Of a stretch of 64,000 bases of DNA, positions 42,425 through 53,820 are shown one piece after another. The DNA is taken from assembly GCA_934047225.1 (NCBI GenBank), contig OW203985.1, positions 8,945,501-9,009,500 on the forward strand, given 5' to 3'. Position numbers and translations under genes: made by a program. Within the stretch, counting starts at the first letter, position 1. The number at the start of each line of letters is the position of its first letter. The notes beneath the pieces are model-generated. The model was given only the letters and a program-made list of their open reading frames with translations. It was not told the origin of the DNA and made no database searches. This DNA is from Ypsolopha sequella. Its lineage: Eukaryota; Arthropoda; Insecta; Lepidoptera; Ypsolophidae.

Positions 42425-42870
42425 TTATTACCCGTCCAGCACAATAAGTCTAATGGCAAAGACCTTATTTGCTTTTCATAGAGGCAATTATATGTTGGCT
42501 CTTTAGCCTCTTGTTCTTGGACGCGTAATACTAGTGATCACGCAGCGAAACAACTAATTGGTGTGTTGTTAGCTAATACTGAAATATTTTGTGGGGAAAA
42601 AAATATTGGATTTAAGTAACAGCCCTTCATATTTCTATTGCCTATTTTATAAAAAAAAACAAGTTGATCTCTTAACCGCGTTTTTGAAACTAACGTTTGA
42701 AAACCAAAAACAAGAGGGCGGAAAACATTTTTCTTTTTGACAAAAGTATAAATCTTAATACATTGTTTATAGGTGGAATCCCTAGATAAAAAATCGATAA
42801 ATCAAATATATTTTCTTCAATATGAGGAGAGACCTAGTTTCTTCCAATGAACCCTTGAAAACCTGGTGTT
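42425..42870 (-). repeat. Inverted partner of the R6 interior
   Basis: CCGTCCAGCACAATAAGTCT, CTTGGACGCGTAATACTAGT, AACTAATTGGTGTGTTGTTA and ACATTTTTCTTTTTGACAAA correspond in reverse complement to 31480-31920. It directly abuts the mariner relic. Confidence 0.6.
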
Positions 42871-43013
42871 GTTGATGTTCTAGCGTCAGGTGTCCCGTTA
42901 AGTAGCTGTCATTGGCCTTTTATGTTCTATTTTCAAATAAATTTGCTATTTAAAAATATATAACGCGGGTGCGTCCCATTTTTAAATTTCGATCATCTTG
43001 AAACTTATACCTA

Positions 43014-43282
43014 TAAGGTTGAATAATATTAGTTGGCGAAACTCAAAACATAGGTAGTACTAATCTATATGAACAACTGTTTGTATCAGAGCTAAGCGAA
43101 ATTCGTAACTTTTTTCTCTTCCCCCTATACAAATTGCTCCGACCAGTTGACTGGTCCAGTACGGAAAGGTACTCGTAAAAACTAATTTTAAGAATTTTGC
43201 ACAATCCTCATAGAAAAAGTTGTTCATATGGACATGTTCTACATATGTTTAAAATTTCGCCAACTAATTTAATTTAACCTTG
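43014..43282. mobile_element. TA-flanked MITE (family M8), copy 1
   Basis: Right end, complemented, CAAGGTTAAATTAAATTAGT, TGGCGAAAT; left TAAGGTTGAATAATATTAGT, TGGCGAAAC. Arms about 70 bp including CATATGAACAACTTTTT / TATATGAACAACTGTTT. TA on both sides (43012-43013, 43283-43284). Second copy at 62884-63280. Confidence 0.75.
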
Positions 43283-43351
43283 TATAGTGACCTACGTACC
43301 CGTTATACTAAACTTAGAAAATGTCTAAAGCGAAGCCTAAATATTTAAGCT

Positions 43352-43462
43352 GCCCGTTTCACCAACCATTAGGTCATGACTTGACTAATTGAGCTCTTCG
43401 CTTAGCAAAATTAGGTGCTACCGAAATAGGCATCGCCTTAATCATTAGTGAAAACGGGTGTA
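43352..43462. mobile_element. Small MITE-like inverted repeat
   Basis: CCCGTTTCACCAACCATTAG at the left and, complemented from the right, CACCCGTTTTCACTAATGAT, TAAGGCGATGCC. Imperfect arms of about 25 bp enclose about 60 bp. Confidence 0.45.
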
Positions 43463-44270
43463 ATAGAAGTAGGAATAAGTAACCAAAAATATGTTTATCT
43501 AGATGGTTGCAATTGTATAATTGTATTGTAATAATTTAATGAATTTAAATATGGAGCGACATTGAATATTTGCTTAATTTTACGGGGTTCAATAGTAGAT
43601 TATGCACTAAGGGTGTCTTACGTCACGGGCGGCATATTGAACCCTGAGCGTAACGAGGGACTCTATATAGAGTTCTGAGTAAAGCGAGGGGTTCAAGTTG
43701 CCCAAGACAAAGACAGGCTTTATTCCAGAGGAGCATACTCTACTTTTCACACCTTCTGCGAGACAATAAAAAGCTCGACAATTTTTATCAACATTAATAA
43801 TTCAATAAAATTCACTGACAATCACAGCACCAAACACCGTCTTTTGTTTCACATTCTTTGTAAACGCTTTTATTCTTTTTTTTTTATTCTGCTTATGGTG
43901 ACCAGTTCGATTTTCGAACAAACCTCTTTACAATCCCATATGGGCATTTGTTTTCAACGAGTTTCCACACAAATTTGACGTTCCAAATTTAAATCACTTT
44001 AATCCCTAGGGATTTTCATATAACTTTATATCCCTTGAGATATAATGCGTTACTTTACGTTGAGGTTGCATGATATGTAATTGGACATTGTCGAGCAGGT
44101 GGTGTGAAAAAATACTTCTCTACCTAGTACATACCAAACAATTTAATCATATCTGTTTTCGATATGATGCCTTCGACCAAACGAAGTATGATGCTATGGT
44201 GCACTCACGGGCAGGCGGACGTACTGACGACGACGTGACGAGGCAATAATTTCATTTTATTTCGAACATA
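43463..44270. other. Unassigned DNA
   Basis: 43610-43720 has GAACCCTGAGCGTAACGAGG and AAGCGAGGGGTTCAAG, a palindromic patch like that of R2. The rest is AT-rich and non-coding. Confidence 0.4.
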
Positions 44271-44272
44271 TA

Positions 44273-44873
44273 CAGTGTGTCCCTCGTACAAGTTCACATC
44301 CGAAAGTGGGTGAAACTAGATCTAAATATATCGACAAAAACAAAGAAAAAAATATTTTTTGAATTTTTTTTTAATCTTGAAAAAATACTCCACCTGGGTA
44401 TCTTTGTATGGGACGCGAGCGCAGTGCCTTTGGTTAACCGCTCGTAGAAAATATTGTATTTATGATAGAACGCTGTCTTTTTTTTGTTAGAAAAATAATG
44501 GAATAGGCAATGATAAATAGGAATAAAAGTATAGTGAAACGGGGACATTATTTTGAAAAAATTGGCTACTACTGAAAAAAAAAACGGAAATATTACAGAA
44601 ATAATCTTTTAGGATATTATTTTTATGGTAATGTTTTGTTTTTGATTTGTTATGCAGGATTTTAACAGTTTTATTTCATTGCATTACTCGCGATATATCA
44701 AAAGTTATGACATATTTTATACATAGTCTCCATGGTAGGCAAAAAAATTTTAAAACGTAAATTTTAATTATTTAAATAAAAAAGATTTTCTAAAAAAAAA
44801 AAATTTTTTTGTCGATAAAATAAGGTCTAGTTTCACCCCTTTTTGGATGTGCACTTGTACGAGGGACACACTG
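44273..44873. mobile_element. Tc1/mariner-type MITE (family M2), copy 2, 601 bp
   Basis: Ends CAGTGTGTCCCTCGTACAAG and exactly complementary CTTGTACGAGGGACACACTG. TA flanks (44271-44272, 44874-44875). Collinear with 7299-7919 throughout (CCACCTGGGTATCTTTGTAT, GGACGCGAGCGCAGTGCCTT, CGCGATATATCAAAAGTTAT) apart from small indels. Confidence 0.9.
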
Positions 44874-45134
44874 TATTAGTTTTGCAGCAAAATAAGAAAA
44901 CAACGGTAAAAGGTGAAATTTTACAAATAAATCCTGAGTGTACCTATAAACCCACAGACATACAGGCCCTGGCATTTATAGCGCTAACCTATTTTTTGGG
45001 GAAATTGGTTTCAGTTGGCAACTCAGCATGCACCCATACACTTTGAGCCGCCGCCATTGCTGTGAATCTTGGACGAATAAACTTGGTCCGAATTATTTAT
45101 ATGTTCATGTATAGACCTATATTTTCTTTTTTTG

Positions 45135-45401
45135 CTAATAATTATTACATACCTCATTCATGTCTCTCAGGGCGGCGGGGTACGCCGAGACCACAGATTT
45201 CCATCTGCGATGATCCTGACACATCTCTTCCACACCCATAAATCTAGTAGTACAAGCTTTTCTATTCCGAGTGCTTTTGACTTTGCCCTTCTTCATTATG
45301 TTTACAATTTGGTCGGCATACGTCCTTCTACGGCGGCCCGGCCGAGTTTTACCTTCCACTTGGGCACCATTAATTTCTCTCGTCTTTCTACTTTTATTCA
45401 T
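45135..45401 (-). pseudogene. RTE-clade fragment near the C-terminus
   Basis: The minus frame includes GAQVEGKTRPGRRRRTYADQ, I, then MCQDHRRWKSVVSAYP. 'GK-RPGRPR--W-D' followed 30-40 residues later by 'DR--W--LV' is the C-terminal hallmark of RTE-type polyproteins. About 88 codons open, no RT domain attached. Confidence 0.65.
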
Positions 45402-45539
45402 TCTCTCTATATGTCCAAACGTAAGAATATACTAATAATAGTATCTTTATAATAGTAACTTTTAATAAACTAAAACTACATTAAAAATCTTACGAAAAAG
45501 GGACAAATATATATTTATCAAATAATAGTATCAATTATA

Positions 45540-45800
45540 CAAATTGTAACAGAAAGGTGTAACCATATTTGAAGAGCTTATTCAGTCAATGGTATAGAAC
45601 TACTTTTACTATAGAACAAACCCTGTACCTCGAAAAAAAAAAAACTGTTTCATAGAAAAATGCAATGCCGCTCGGCTGAAATGTATGGAAGGGCAGATTT
45701 TTTTTTTGAGATTTCAGGGTTGGCTTAATAGTAAAAGTTGTTCTATACCATTGACTGAATAAGCTCTTCAAATATGGTTACACCTTTCTGTAACACCTTG
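45540..45800. mobile_element. TA-flanked MITE (family M6), complete, 261 bp
   Basis: Right end, complemented, CAAGGTGTTACAGAAAGGTG, TAACCATATTTGAAGAGCTT; left CAAATTGTAACAGAAAGGTG, TAACCATATTTGAAGAGCTT. Arms of about 70 bp are nearly identical inward to AACT(T/A)CTTTTACTAT. TA at 45538-45539 and 45801-45802. Truncated copy at 25131-25331. Confidence 0.8.
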
Positions 45801-45929
45801 TATATTATCACCTGATTCCATCGACACGACATTGATTAGTGCAACGACATCACTTCATTAACCCCTCAACAGCTGATCCCGTCGTCGCGTCGGGCTCAAC
45901 ACTTCGAATCGATGTAAACGAGAGCACCT

Positions 45930-45990
45930 ATAAATAAACGGCATCGGCATCCCGCTTATTCGACTGTGCTGATTTGCCCCACAAACTTCG
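45930..45990 (+). promoter_or_regulatory. Isolated TATA-like box (weak)
   Basis: ACCTATAAATAAACGGCATC at 45927-45946 is a good TATA match, with TTCGACTGTG about 25 bp downstream. There is no gene in reach, so this may be chance. Confidence 0.15.
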
Positions 45991-46409
45991 AGTCAAATTT
46001 AAACACATCCGATGTATGTAAATCTCATGTAACCCCTGCTTATTTCCGGTCATTCACTTACTGTTCAATTTCTTTCTCAACACTAGTGTCTTTCTCAACA
46101 CAGGCTATAAATAACAGAAACTTTCCAACTAAATAATTTAATTATAACTAAACTTTTAGTTATCGCCTCGCAAGAGAAAACATATCTATCGCGACATTAA
46201 AAATCCATTTGTAATTTACTAGGAACAATTTGTCTTATCTTAATGGTTCAAGTTCTGCCAACTCTCTGTAGCAACCCTACTTATAAAATAGTTCATCTAT
46301 ACGGCAGAAATAGTCAAGATGTCTGTCGATATGTCGATAATAATATTAATTATGAAAATTGAAAATATTATAATAGTAATTTGCAACTGTGACATAATGT
46401 GAGACTTTG

Positions 46410-46790
46410 GGACACGAGCGCTTGTTTACGAAGCGAACGAAGTGAGTTTCGTAATAGACTGTACGAGTGTCCCAATGTCTAGTTATGTCCAGTCGCACAC
46501 AATACTTTATTTACGACCATCAAAAATATTGTTATCGCGTGACATTATTTATAATATTTTCAACTAACAATTTCACGAAAAAAAGAACACTCATTCATGA
46601 ACCTCAGTTGCGTTGTCCGGTATTGCTGCCTGAAGGGTAACCAGAAGTCACGAGGAGAATGAACGGGCGAGAATAATTTCTCGTCGCTGTTGTTTATTGT
46701 GACTCTCTAGCGGCAATTTGGCCAATCACAGTCATAAATCAAAGCAAGTACGATAAAACCCCGTAATTATTTTTTCAGCTATCTCTGGGT
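46410..46790 (+). repeat. Dispersed repeat R3, copy 2
   Basis: TTTACGAAGCGAACGAAGTG, AGTTTCGTAATAGACTGTAC, GAGTGTCCCAATGTCTAGTT, ACTAACAATTTCACGAAAAA, CACTCATTCATGAACCTCAG. The longest of the three copies. Confidence 0.65.
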
Positions 46791-46843
46791 CTTAATGGAA
46801 TTAAACTGAAATTAAAAAAAAATGATAAATCATTCCGGCTTAA

Positions 46844-46990
46844 GGTTAAACGTCAGTCGCTTAGTGCAAAGAGCGTAACTTAAGATTGTTTTTCTTGTTT
46901 AAAAGGAAAAAATTAAAAAAAAAATGTTGATCTGTATCAATTGCCGCCAATAGTTCAATATTAAATATAGTCTTTATTCAGCGTTTCTCC
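46844..46990. mobile_element. TTAA-MITE (family M5), left half
   Basis: TTAA (46840-46843) followed by GGTTAAACGTCAGTCGCTTA, GTGCAAAGAGCGTAACTTAA, GATTGTTTTTCTTG matches the left arm of 26535-26906. The right arm is missing. Confidence 0.65.
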
Positions 46991-47329
46991 GTCTAACTCA
47001 ACCTACCGGTACCTATAAGAGATTATACAAAAGTATGCTAATCTATGGACAATGGAAATGACGACGTACCCACCTAAGTATTTACTGGTGGTAGACTTTA
47101 TTACCGCAGGCGGAGGCTGCCCTCCCTCCGCGCCTCCGGCTTGTCAGGGTGCGCTGAGTCGGTTTTTGAATATTATTTACCTACCATGACGAAACCATGC
47201 CGCTAAGCAACTCATTGTATTCCAGCAAGACGTCATGAGAAGCGGTACCGGGGAGTGGTTACAGGCGCTTGCGTAGTATCAGTCACTCGTCCGTTAATGA
47301 CTTCTCTAGATTTTTTGCGGATATCCATG

Positions 47330-47430
47330 GAAAGACTGATTAACGCCTGCTGTCACTCCTAATTTCTGGGCGAGTGAGTTTCATCCTAGGTTTTAGCGAC
47401 GCTTCCCATCAGCTAAAGCCAATTTTACAA
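47330..47430 (-). repeat. Dispersed repeat shared with 30445-30610
   Basis: TCATCCTAGGTTTTAGCGAC, GCTTCCCATCAGCTAAAGCC is the inverted form of the block at 30445. Confidence 0.45.
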
Positions 47431-48374
47431 AAAGAACGGGTTGAGCCCGTAACATATAAAATACTGGTATATGGCAGAATAACACAAAAAGTTACCGTTC
47501 CTGACGAGACTTTATGCATCGCAATGTTTAAAGCCAGGGTAGAAAACTAGTTTAAAATAGTTTCATAAATTGCCTGCCTGTGTTATTTTTCATCTTATCT
47601 TTCTAGTTTTCCGACTTCTTACTCCGTTAGACATTTAATTTCATGACAACTTTTGCGTTTCAGAGTTTGCGGCAATTTTTTAAGGTTTTTAAATAAAGTG
47701 CTTTTAAAAAAGGCCTTTACTCTTATACTGGCGAATCCTAATGATAGGTATACATACAGTTAATAAATTCTTATTTTGCATGATAACTCAGTTTCCTAAC
47801 TTCACTTTTTCCAAAATAAATAATGGCTTTTTTGATCATACAGATAAATTTTTTCTATAAAAAATGACGAGTATGTTTTAAAAAGTATCTACACTCATAT
47901 CGTATGATTATAAACTCAAAAATAGTACATAATGATTAATGTCATTTTTTTCACGAACATGTCTTATACTGTATTTGTGGATATATTAATAATTTGCAAT
48001 ATTCCGCTAAACACTCTTACTATGCTATTCAAAATGCAGACTCAAACACCGCCCGCCCACCCGCATAAAACATGCACAAGCAAAGTAAACAGTACGAGCA
48101 CAAAATAAAGCAATCTTAAATAACAAGCAAGAAAACTTATCAACACGTGTTTCGCCTCTAAACAAGGCATCCCCGGGATGTGAATTCTTTATCAATAATC
48201 TCCAAAATTATAATATTTTAAAACTATACTTTGATATCTTCAAATTTTTTATTTTCTCCTTAATCGTATTTTTTTCTTTTATAATATACTTCATTATTTA
48301 CCCTTTATCTATAGGAATAATCATTCTAATCCAAACTATTTTAACATGTATAATTTTTAATACTGTCAGGAAAC
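47431..48374. other. Unassigned AT-rich DNA
   Basis: No gene. 48135-48180 has AACACGTGTTTCGCCTCTAA, ACAAGGCATCCCCGGGATGT, a phrase I associate with retroelement 3' regions, but I cannot place it. Confidence 0.35.
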
Positions 48375-49210
48375 CAGAAATAAACATAAACTGGCTTTTC
48401 ACAAAATCAGACTTGCCAAAGTAGGTAAGACATGGCATAAAATTTAACAATAAACTTCCAAAGGATGTCCTTACTTTATCAGAGAATAAGTTTAAACTGT
48501 ATATTAAGCTATTGAAAAAGGCATATTGTGAAATTAATGAATATTTGGATGATGGTAAAACATGGAGTATAACTGATAAGTGATATTTGTTATAATAGTA
48601 GTTCATAATTTGGTATAATTTCCTAACTTATGATTCCTCTAAACTAAAGAGTTAACATTAATTATATTATGGACTGTAAAAGGAAATAGACTATACATAT
48701 GATACAGGTAGACTAAGATATATATTTCCTTTTTTCATTACCGTAAATTCCTGCTCTCTTGTATTTTCTTATCCCTTAACTAAAGTAGATATAAGCACTT
48801 TGTATATATAGTATATATACTTTGTATATACTTTGTATATATAGTATTAGTTACAGCATGTAACAGAAACGATAAAAGAAGAAAACGAAAAATGTTAAGA
48901 AAAAGATATGATCTTGCTAAGTTTTTTGCCCTTCTTCTTAGGAAGACTAATCGAATGGGCGGAGTTAGGCATGTATTTATATATTTAACCTATTATGTAG
49001 TATATAACATAGTTCTGTGTATATAACTAAAGATTTTAGCTATCATGTAAAGTTGTAAAGCATATATTGCTGCATAAATTAAATATACTTACCTTTAATT
49101 TAGTTCATGTACGTTTATTATTTTACTTAATATATTTTTATTACATTAAGTTTGACTTGCATAAAGTGTATTATATATAACTAATTTACAAAATAAATTA
49201 TTTGAATTTG
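48375..49210 (+). pseudogene. Jockey-like retrotransposon 3' end
   Basis: The plus strand encodes NKHKLAFHKIRLAKVGKTWH, then FNNKLPKDVLTLSENKFKLY, IKLLKKAYCEINEYLDDGKT, W and a stop near 48582. 'YN-LP-------N-FK-----LL-KAYYSI-E(Y/F)L-D---W' is the conserved ORF2 end of a lepidopteran Jockey-like family. The 3' UTR follows, with TTGCCCTTCTTCTTAGGAAG, GGGCGGAGTTAGGC (shared with 14518-14585), to about 49210. RT domain absent: 5'-truncated. Confidence 0.7.
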
Positions 49211-49579
49211 AGTTTGAATTGAGAAAATTATTTAAAAGAACAGTTTTCTAAATAAAATAATGCTTTTAAATAACTTTTTCTGCAATAAAAGTACAGTTAC
49301 ACGAAGGTGGAAGGCAAACTTAGCCCTTACAGCCACGTCTAGGGTTCTAATAGGGAATTGTTTGAATGATGTACATACTTATGACCAAACCCATGTGATG
49401 TGGGCTACGATTGATTTTAAGTATGGTAAAACTTGTGACCGAACCTTTGTCTTACATGCGCGATGAACTGCTGAATAAATTTTGTGCGTTATTTTTTAAT
49501 TGAATATTTACTGCTTTTTTGTTTGCTTAAAGTTTTATTCTGAGTAAAAATGTCTGACGGCATATACTGAGCAACAAAA

Positions 49580-49662
49580 ATGACGAATAATCGAAACGAA
49601 CCAGCAAAATCAAGAAAAGCTTACGATACTTGTTACCAAGATCTTATGGATTGGAAAATAGG
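49580..49662 (+). CDS. Short open segment ending at a splice donor; Crypton-like N-terminus?
   Basis: From ATG at 49580 the frame reads MTNNRNEPAKSRKAYDTCYQ, DLMDWKIG and then meets ATAGGTAAGT, a consensus 5' splice site. 'P-KSR--Y---Y--FMDW' is the start of the core-binding domain in Crypton-type tyrosine recombinases (compare LPPKSRDEYLNT at 6690-7034). No second exon is seen within several kb, where R3 repeat and then the LTR element follow. It could be a 5' exon of a recombinase-like host gene, a relic, or chance. Confidence 0.35.
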
Positions 49663-49714
49663 TAAGTAACCTATTGCATGAGTGTAGATAAAGTAGTGTA
49701 TGAAACTACACATA

Positions 49715-49765
49715 ACTAGGTATTAAAACACTCGTGTCACATTCGTGTTTTAATAACCTATTTAT
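49715..49765. repeat. Perfect-armed hairpin
   Basis: AGGTATTAAAACACTCGTG pairs with CGTGTTTTAATAACCT across TCACATT (one bulge). Probably a foldback remnant. Confidence 0.55.
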
Positions 49766-50399
49766 GTGCTAATTTTATAAACATTTACTATACATGGGGA
49801 AGTGATTTTTTATTTATTCGCTTGGTTCAAAAGTTTTTCCATGGATATGATTCGGCAAATTAGTAAAGCATGCGGTTTATTTTCTGACCACGTCATTAAT
49901 TACACCTTATTTCGCTCTAAAAGCCGATTGAAATCGATGCATTCGATAGAAATATGAACTAAGCCTGTAGCGAGATAATTTAAACTCTAAATTCATCAAG
50001 TGAAGGTAAAAATCGGAGTGGACTCGTTTTGTAGTAAAAAGGCTTTATGCAACATTCGGTTTAGATCCAGTAAATCGTGAAGTTGGCAAGTTGCCCATCT
50101 CCTGGGTAAATGATTCCTCTTTGATTACATATCTAAGCTTCTCTTACGGCTATTACTGAGCAGTTACTGTGTCCAGTAGATTTACCAGCGTATTTGGGAA
50201 AGTATTCGGTGAGTAAATTACACATTTTACAAATTACACATACAAATACACATATAAAAAGGCATATAACGTACTCGTAGAAACCCATTTGCATTTACTG
50301 GTTTGGTGAAAGCAACTTTTTTATAATATAGCCTGTCAAGTATACTTTGATAATAAACAGTTAATTTGTGTTGACAGCAATGAGTTAACAGTATTTTGT

Positions 50400-50700
50400 G
50401 CAAGTGTAACATAATTCGACACATTCGTGAGTTTCGTAATAGTTTTGCACGAGTGTCCCAATGTCTAATTATGTTCAGTTGCACACAGTACTTTATCTAC
50501 GACCATCAATAATATCGTCTTTATTTATAATATTTTCAACTAACAATTTCACAAAAAGCTCACTCGTTCATGAACCTCGAGTACGTCATCCCAGTAATGC
50601 TGCCTTGAAGGCCAGTCAGGATAAAGGGGGCGTGGCTTAAGAAATAAGGTTGGGACTTATTTCTCGTATCTGTTGACAGTGGCGGCATAGTAATAGGGAA
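50400..50700 (+). repeat. Dispersed repeat R3, copy 3
   Basis: GTGAGTTTCGTAATAGTTTT, GCACGAGTGTCCCAATGTCT, ACTAACAATTTCACAAAAAG, CACTCGTTCATGAACCTCGA. The minus frame at 50227-50484 crossing its left end is not a gene. Confidence 0.65.
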
Positions 50701-51199
50701 CTCTAAAAACGTACTCACCTAAAATTGGCAAACTTTTGACCACTAAGTAAAGTTACAATAAAATTATTCGTTTTGTATGGAAGTTACCAGAATATGTCCT
50801 TTTATTTATTTGACGGGAATCATCGAGGGACCCAATTAAAAGTTCCGCGGTCCACAACAGAAAAGTGACCTTCAACAAAAAGTCACTTGGCAGAATAGAT
50901 AATAATTTCACCTTTGATCTAGGTACCGACTTTATTGTCCAATCATTTCGATTTTAGGTGCCTATTTTAAATAAAATTTTCGATAATGCCGCCGCAAATC
51001 GCAAAAGCAGGGTCAGGTTCAGGGTTAGGCATATAATGGATTACAATAATTTTAACTGATCGATTTAAGTTACTGAATGTCACTCGTATTGATTGTGTTT
51101 GCTTAAAAAAACATACAATAAACCACCATAAAACCAAAAACCATGTCTGAGTTCGCAAAATGATAGTGGCCACTTGCTCATGCTATATTAAAAAAAAAA
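50701..51199. other. Unassigned DNA
   Basis: No gene or repeat recognised. Confidence 0.45.
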
Positions 51200-51288
51200 C
51201 AGCACGCCAACAATAGATTTGCATATACTTTTTCTGCCCGCTCAAGCACGTTAACAATGGATTTTCATACACTTTTTCCGCCCGCATA
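51200..51288 (+). repeat. 44-bp tandem duplication
   Basis: AACAATAGATTTGCATATAC, TTTTTCTGCCCGC is followed 44 bp later by AACAATGGATTTTCATACAC, TTTTTCCGCCCGC. Two units only. Confidence 0.75.
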
Positions 51289-51690
51289 TTTGTATGACAG
51301 TAATGACGTATTTTCTGCATCGTTTTCAAAAAAGTAGGATGGTACTTTCCGAGCAGTTGTAGTATAAATATAATAATATACCAGTGACTTTTACATAATA
51401 TGTATACAAAGCTGTTATAGCTAGGTAATTGAAATTCTACTTGACTTCTCATGTTAAAAAACTATAAAATTTAGCGTAAATCGAACCATCGAAAATACAG
51501 GTCAAGTAAACAATATAAAATTGTTACACAGAAATTCGAAGGATACTACAAAATAATATCGTAACAAAGTAGTAAAAGAAGATGATCGCTTTTCCAATTT
51601 AACTTATCTCCTACAAGAGAGCTACTTCGTAGCGCAGCGGTTAATACAATCATAGAACAATTTTATAGAAAAGGAATAGGTGGAATTTGT
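51289..51690. other. Unassigned DNA; possible SINE scrap
   Basis: CTTCGTAGCGCAGCGGTTAA at 51626 looks like an A box but no B box follows. Otherwise nothing. Confidence 0.35.
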
Positions 51691-53820
51691 TGAGATGGCT
51701 CGCCGGGCCTCGCCCGCCCCACCTGTGCCTCTACACACGCATATAGCTATATATATATGTATTGGCGCCTATACATACATACACATCCACATCCGTGCAG
51801 GTTCTAACCATGAAAGTCTAGACTCGGACTTGACTATTGAATTACTTTTCACATTGTGTCTGAACTGATACCATGTTATTGATATCGGATATATATTAAT
51901 CGATTAAGTTAATATACTATTATTTACTTGATTCAAGATATCTAAGCCATAAAAGGAAAAGTTAAGAAGAGATAAACACAGGCATATGCTTTAAAAACTC
52001 TACTAATTTAATAAATCTTTTATCGTTGATCTCGAAATGGCCCAAAATGAATTTAATAAAGGGGAAAGACAACGACTACAAAAAACCCCTTTGGCCTTAT
52101 TATCTATAGTTTATCTAGTACATAAGAATTACATTTTTAAGACAACTATACATTTATTTCTTTAAACGATTTCATGATTCAGATTCGAACTGAATTATTC
52201 TTTGTATAACAATATATGTATTAAACAAGCCTACTTGTTTACATCACCAGTGAGACAATATTTACGCTACCAACACACAACCATACATTTATTTCTTTAT
52301 ACGATTTCAAGATTCAGAGTCGAACTGAACTCTCTTTGTATAACAATATACGTATTAAGCAAGCCTTACTTGTTTACATATGTATGTAACATATCGCATA
52401 ACTGGGACATGATCACAGTGTCTTTGTTTATAAATAAATAATCCGTCGGTTCGAACGACAGATTGGCACAGGTATATTAAACTGAGCTCTCTCCCTTGTA
52501 TAACAAATATATGTATAAACAATCCTCACTTGTTTATATCACCAGAGACAATATGAACGTAAATATCTACTAACGAGTCGCCTCTGTCAGCTTTATGTCT
52601 CAAAAGAATTTTTAGAGCAATAAAAAACACACAAATAATTTGTCAGAGCATGCAATTTTTATGTTGCTTAAATGTCCGATTATATTAGACATGTATCGGA
52701 ATCTCTGTACATTTCGTTAAATGTTAAATAACATTGCGTTCTCTAACAAATACAAGGTTTATATCGGTAAATATACAACATTGTGGAATATAGGTTGAAT
52801 CCCTCGCTTTTAACTACTTTTCTCGAAAATGGAGCCAATATTCCATAGATAACGTTATGTTACCACTTAACTTGAATTTTTAATAGTTAGAAAAATTCAA
52901 CCACAATATCGATTTTTAACCGAAGGTTTTATGTATGTACTTAGCTTTATTTCGTGATCCCCGCTTCGCTCTCATCACAGCATTTACTTGCTTTAGCTTT
53001 AGCTTGTCAACAATTTTGATTTAAAATTTCACAATAAATAAAATTAGACAAACAATTATATTTGTTTATCTCTTGGACAAATCAGTGTCCTCCCCTTTAC
53101 GTGTCAAAACCTCGACTAACTCCCTCTCCTTTTCTCATTTTACAACAAAGATTCCCAAATATATCTTAACAACTAATTAATCTACTTTCACTCTTATCAC
53201 TGCACATATAATGTCTAATTTCACTTAAGCACAGATCCGCTATTATCGACTTCGGCGCACGCCCATGCCCATGACGTCACGTTCTCTTGATTTGTGATTG
53301 GCTGGTCAAACGATGACGCAATCGTCACCATTTTTCGGACGCTTTCTCCCGATCCAGGACTTCCCACCAAACAGCTAGGCCTTCTCCAACTGTAGTCAGC
53401 ACAAATCTAGGTTTCAATCCCAAACCCTTGCCTTTGCGCAATAATCCACCTCGATCTCTCCTTTGGCTGTAATTAGAAGATAAATTCCCAGTACAATATC
53501 ATTTGTCCTCGAACAAATTTATCCTTAGAATTTGAGTTGTTAAAGCTCAAATTCACACAATAATCAAAGAACGTTGTCTACTACACTCCGCCTGCTTCCG
53601 TGATCCACATCTGTGTTGCATATCTCATTTAAACGCTGCCTATGCGTATGTGAACAAAAAATAATTATTGACAACTGACCCACCCGTAGTGCAGGCACTA
53701 ATTTATGACTTCGTTCTTAGGAATAGCAAATTTATCCTTTAATTTTTTCTTTAAAATACTTATTTCGCTTTCGTGGTGCTTTATGAATGTGTGTGTGCAA
53801 AGAATTTGCATGCCATCACA
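51691..53820 (-). repeat. 3' LTR (2130 bp)
   Basis: Same sequence as 57308-59436 except within the first about 45 bp on the plus strand. Contains three degenerate copies of a roughly 100-140-bp internal repeat (about 52145-52560), each with TTGTATAACAA(A)TATA and ACTTGTTTA blocks. Adjacent to the polypurine tract at its high-coordinate end. Confidence 0.9.
53265..53340 (-). promoter_or_regulatory. Putative U3 promoter block with CRE and CCAAT boxes
   Basis: About 500 bp into the 3' LTR from its U3 edge: a perfect cAMP-response palindrome TGACGTCA (53272-53279), an inverted CCAAT box (GATTGGCTG, 53297-53305) and TGACGCAATCGTCA (53314-53327), a palindromic CRE/C-EBP-like site. The same block is in the 5' LTR (TGACGTCA at 58888-58895), where it would drive the element. 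A TATA-like TTATATG follows on the minus strand near 53206-53212. Confidence 0.4.

Noticed and set aside
45132..45452. 106-codon plus-strand open frame
   Set aside because: Antisense to the RTE fragment on the minus strand.
48298..48606. 102-codon minus-strand open frame
   Set aside because: Antisense to a plus-strand retrotransposon ORF end with a recognisable conserved tail.
51626..51646. Possible second tRNA-like head (GTAGCGCAGCGGTTAA)
   Set aside because: Only an A-box-like string. No B box follows before the LTR.
52202..52441. 79-codon plus frame, identical at 57818-58057
   Set aside because: Identity reflects the LTR pair, and the frame is antisense to the element. No domain.
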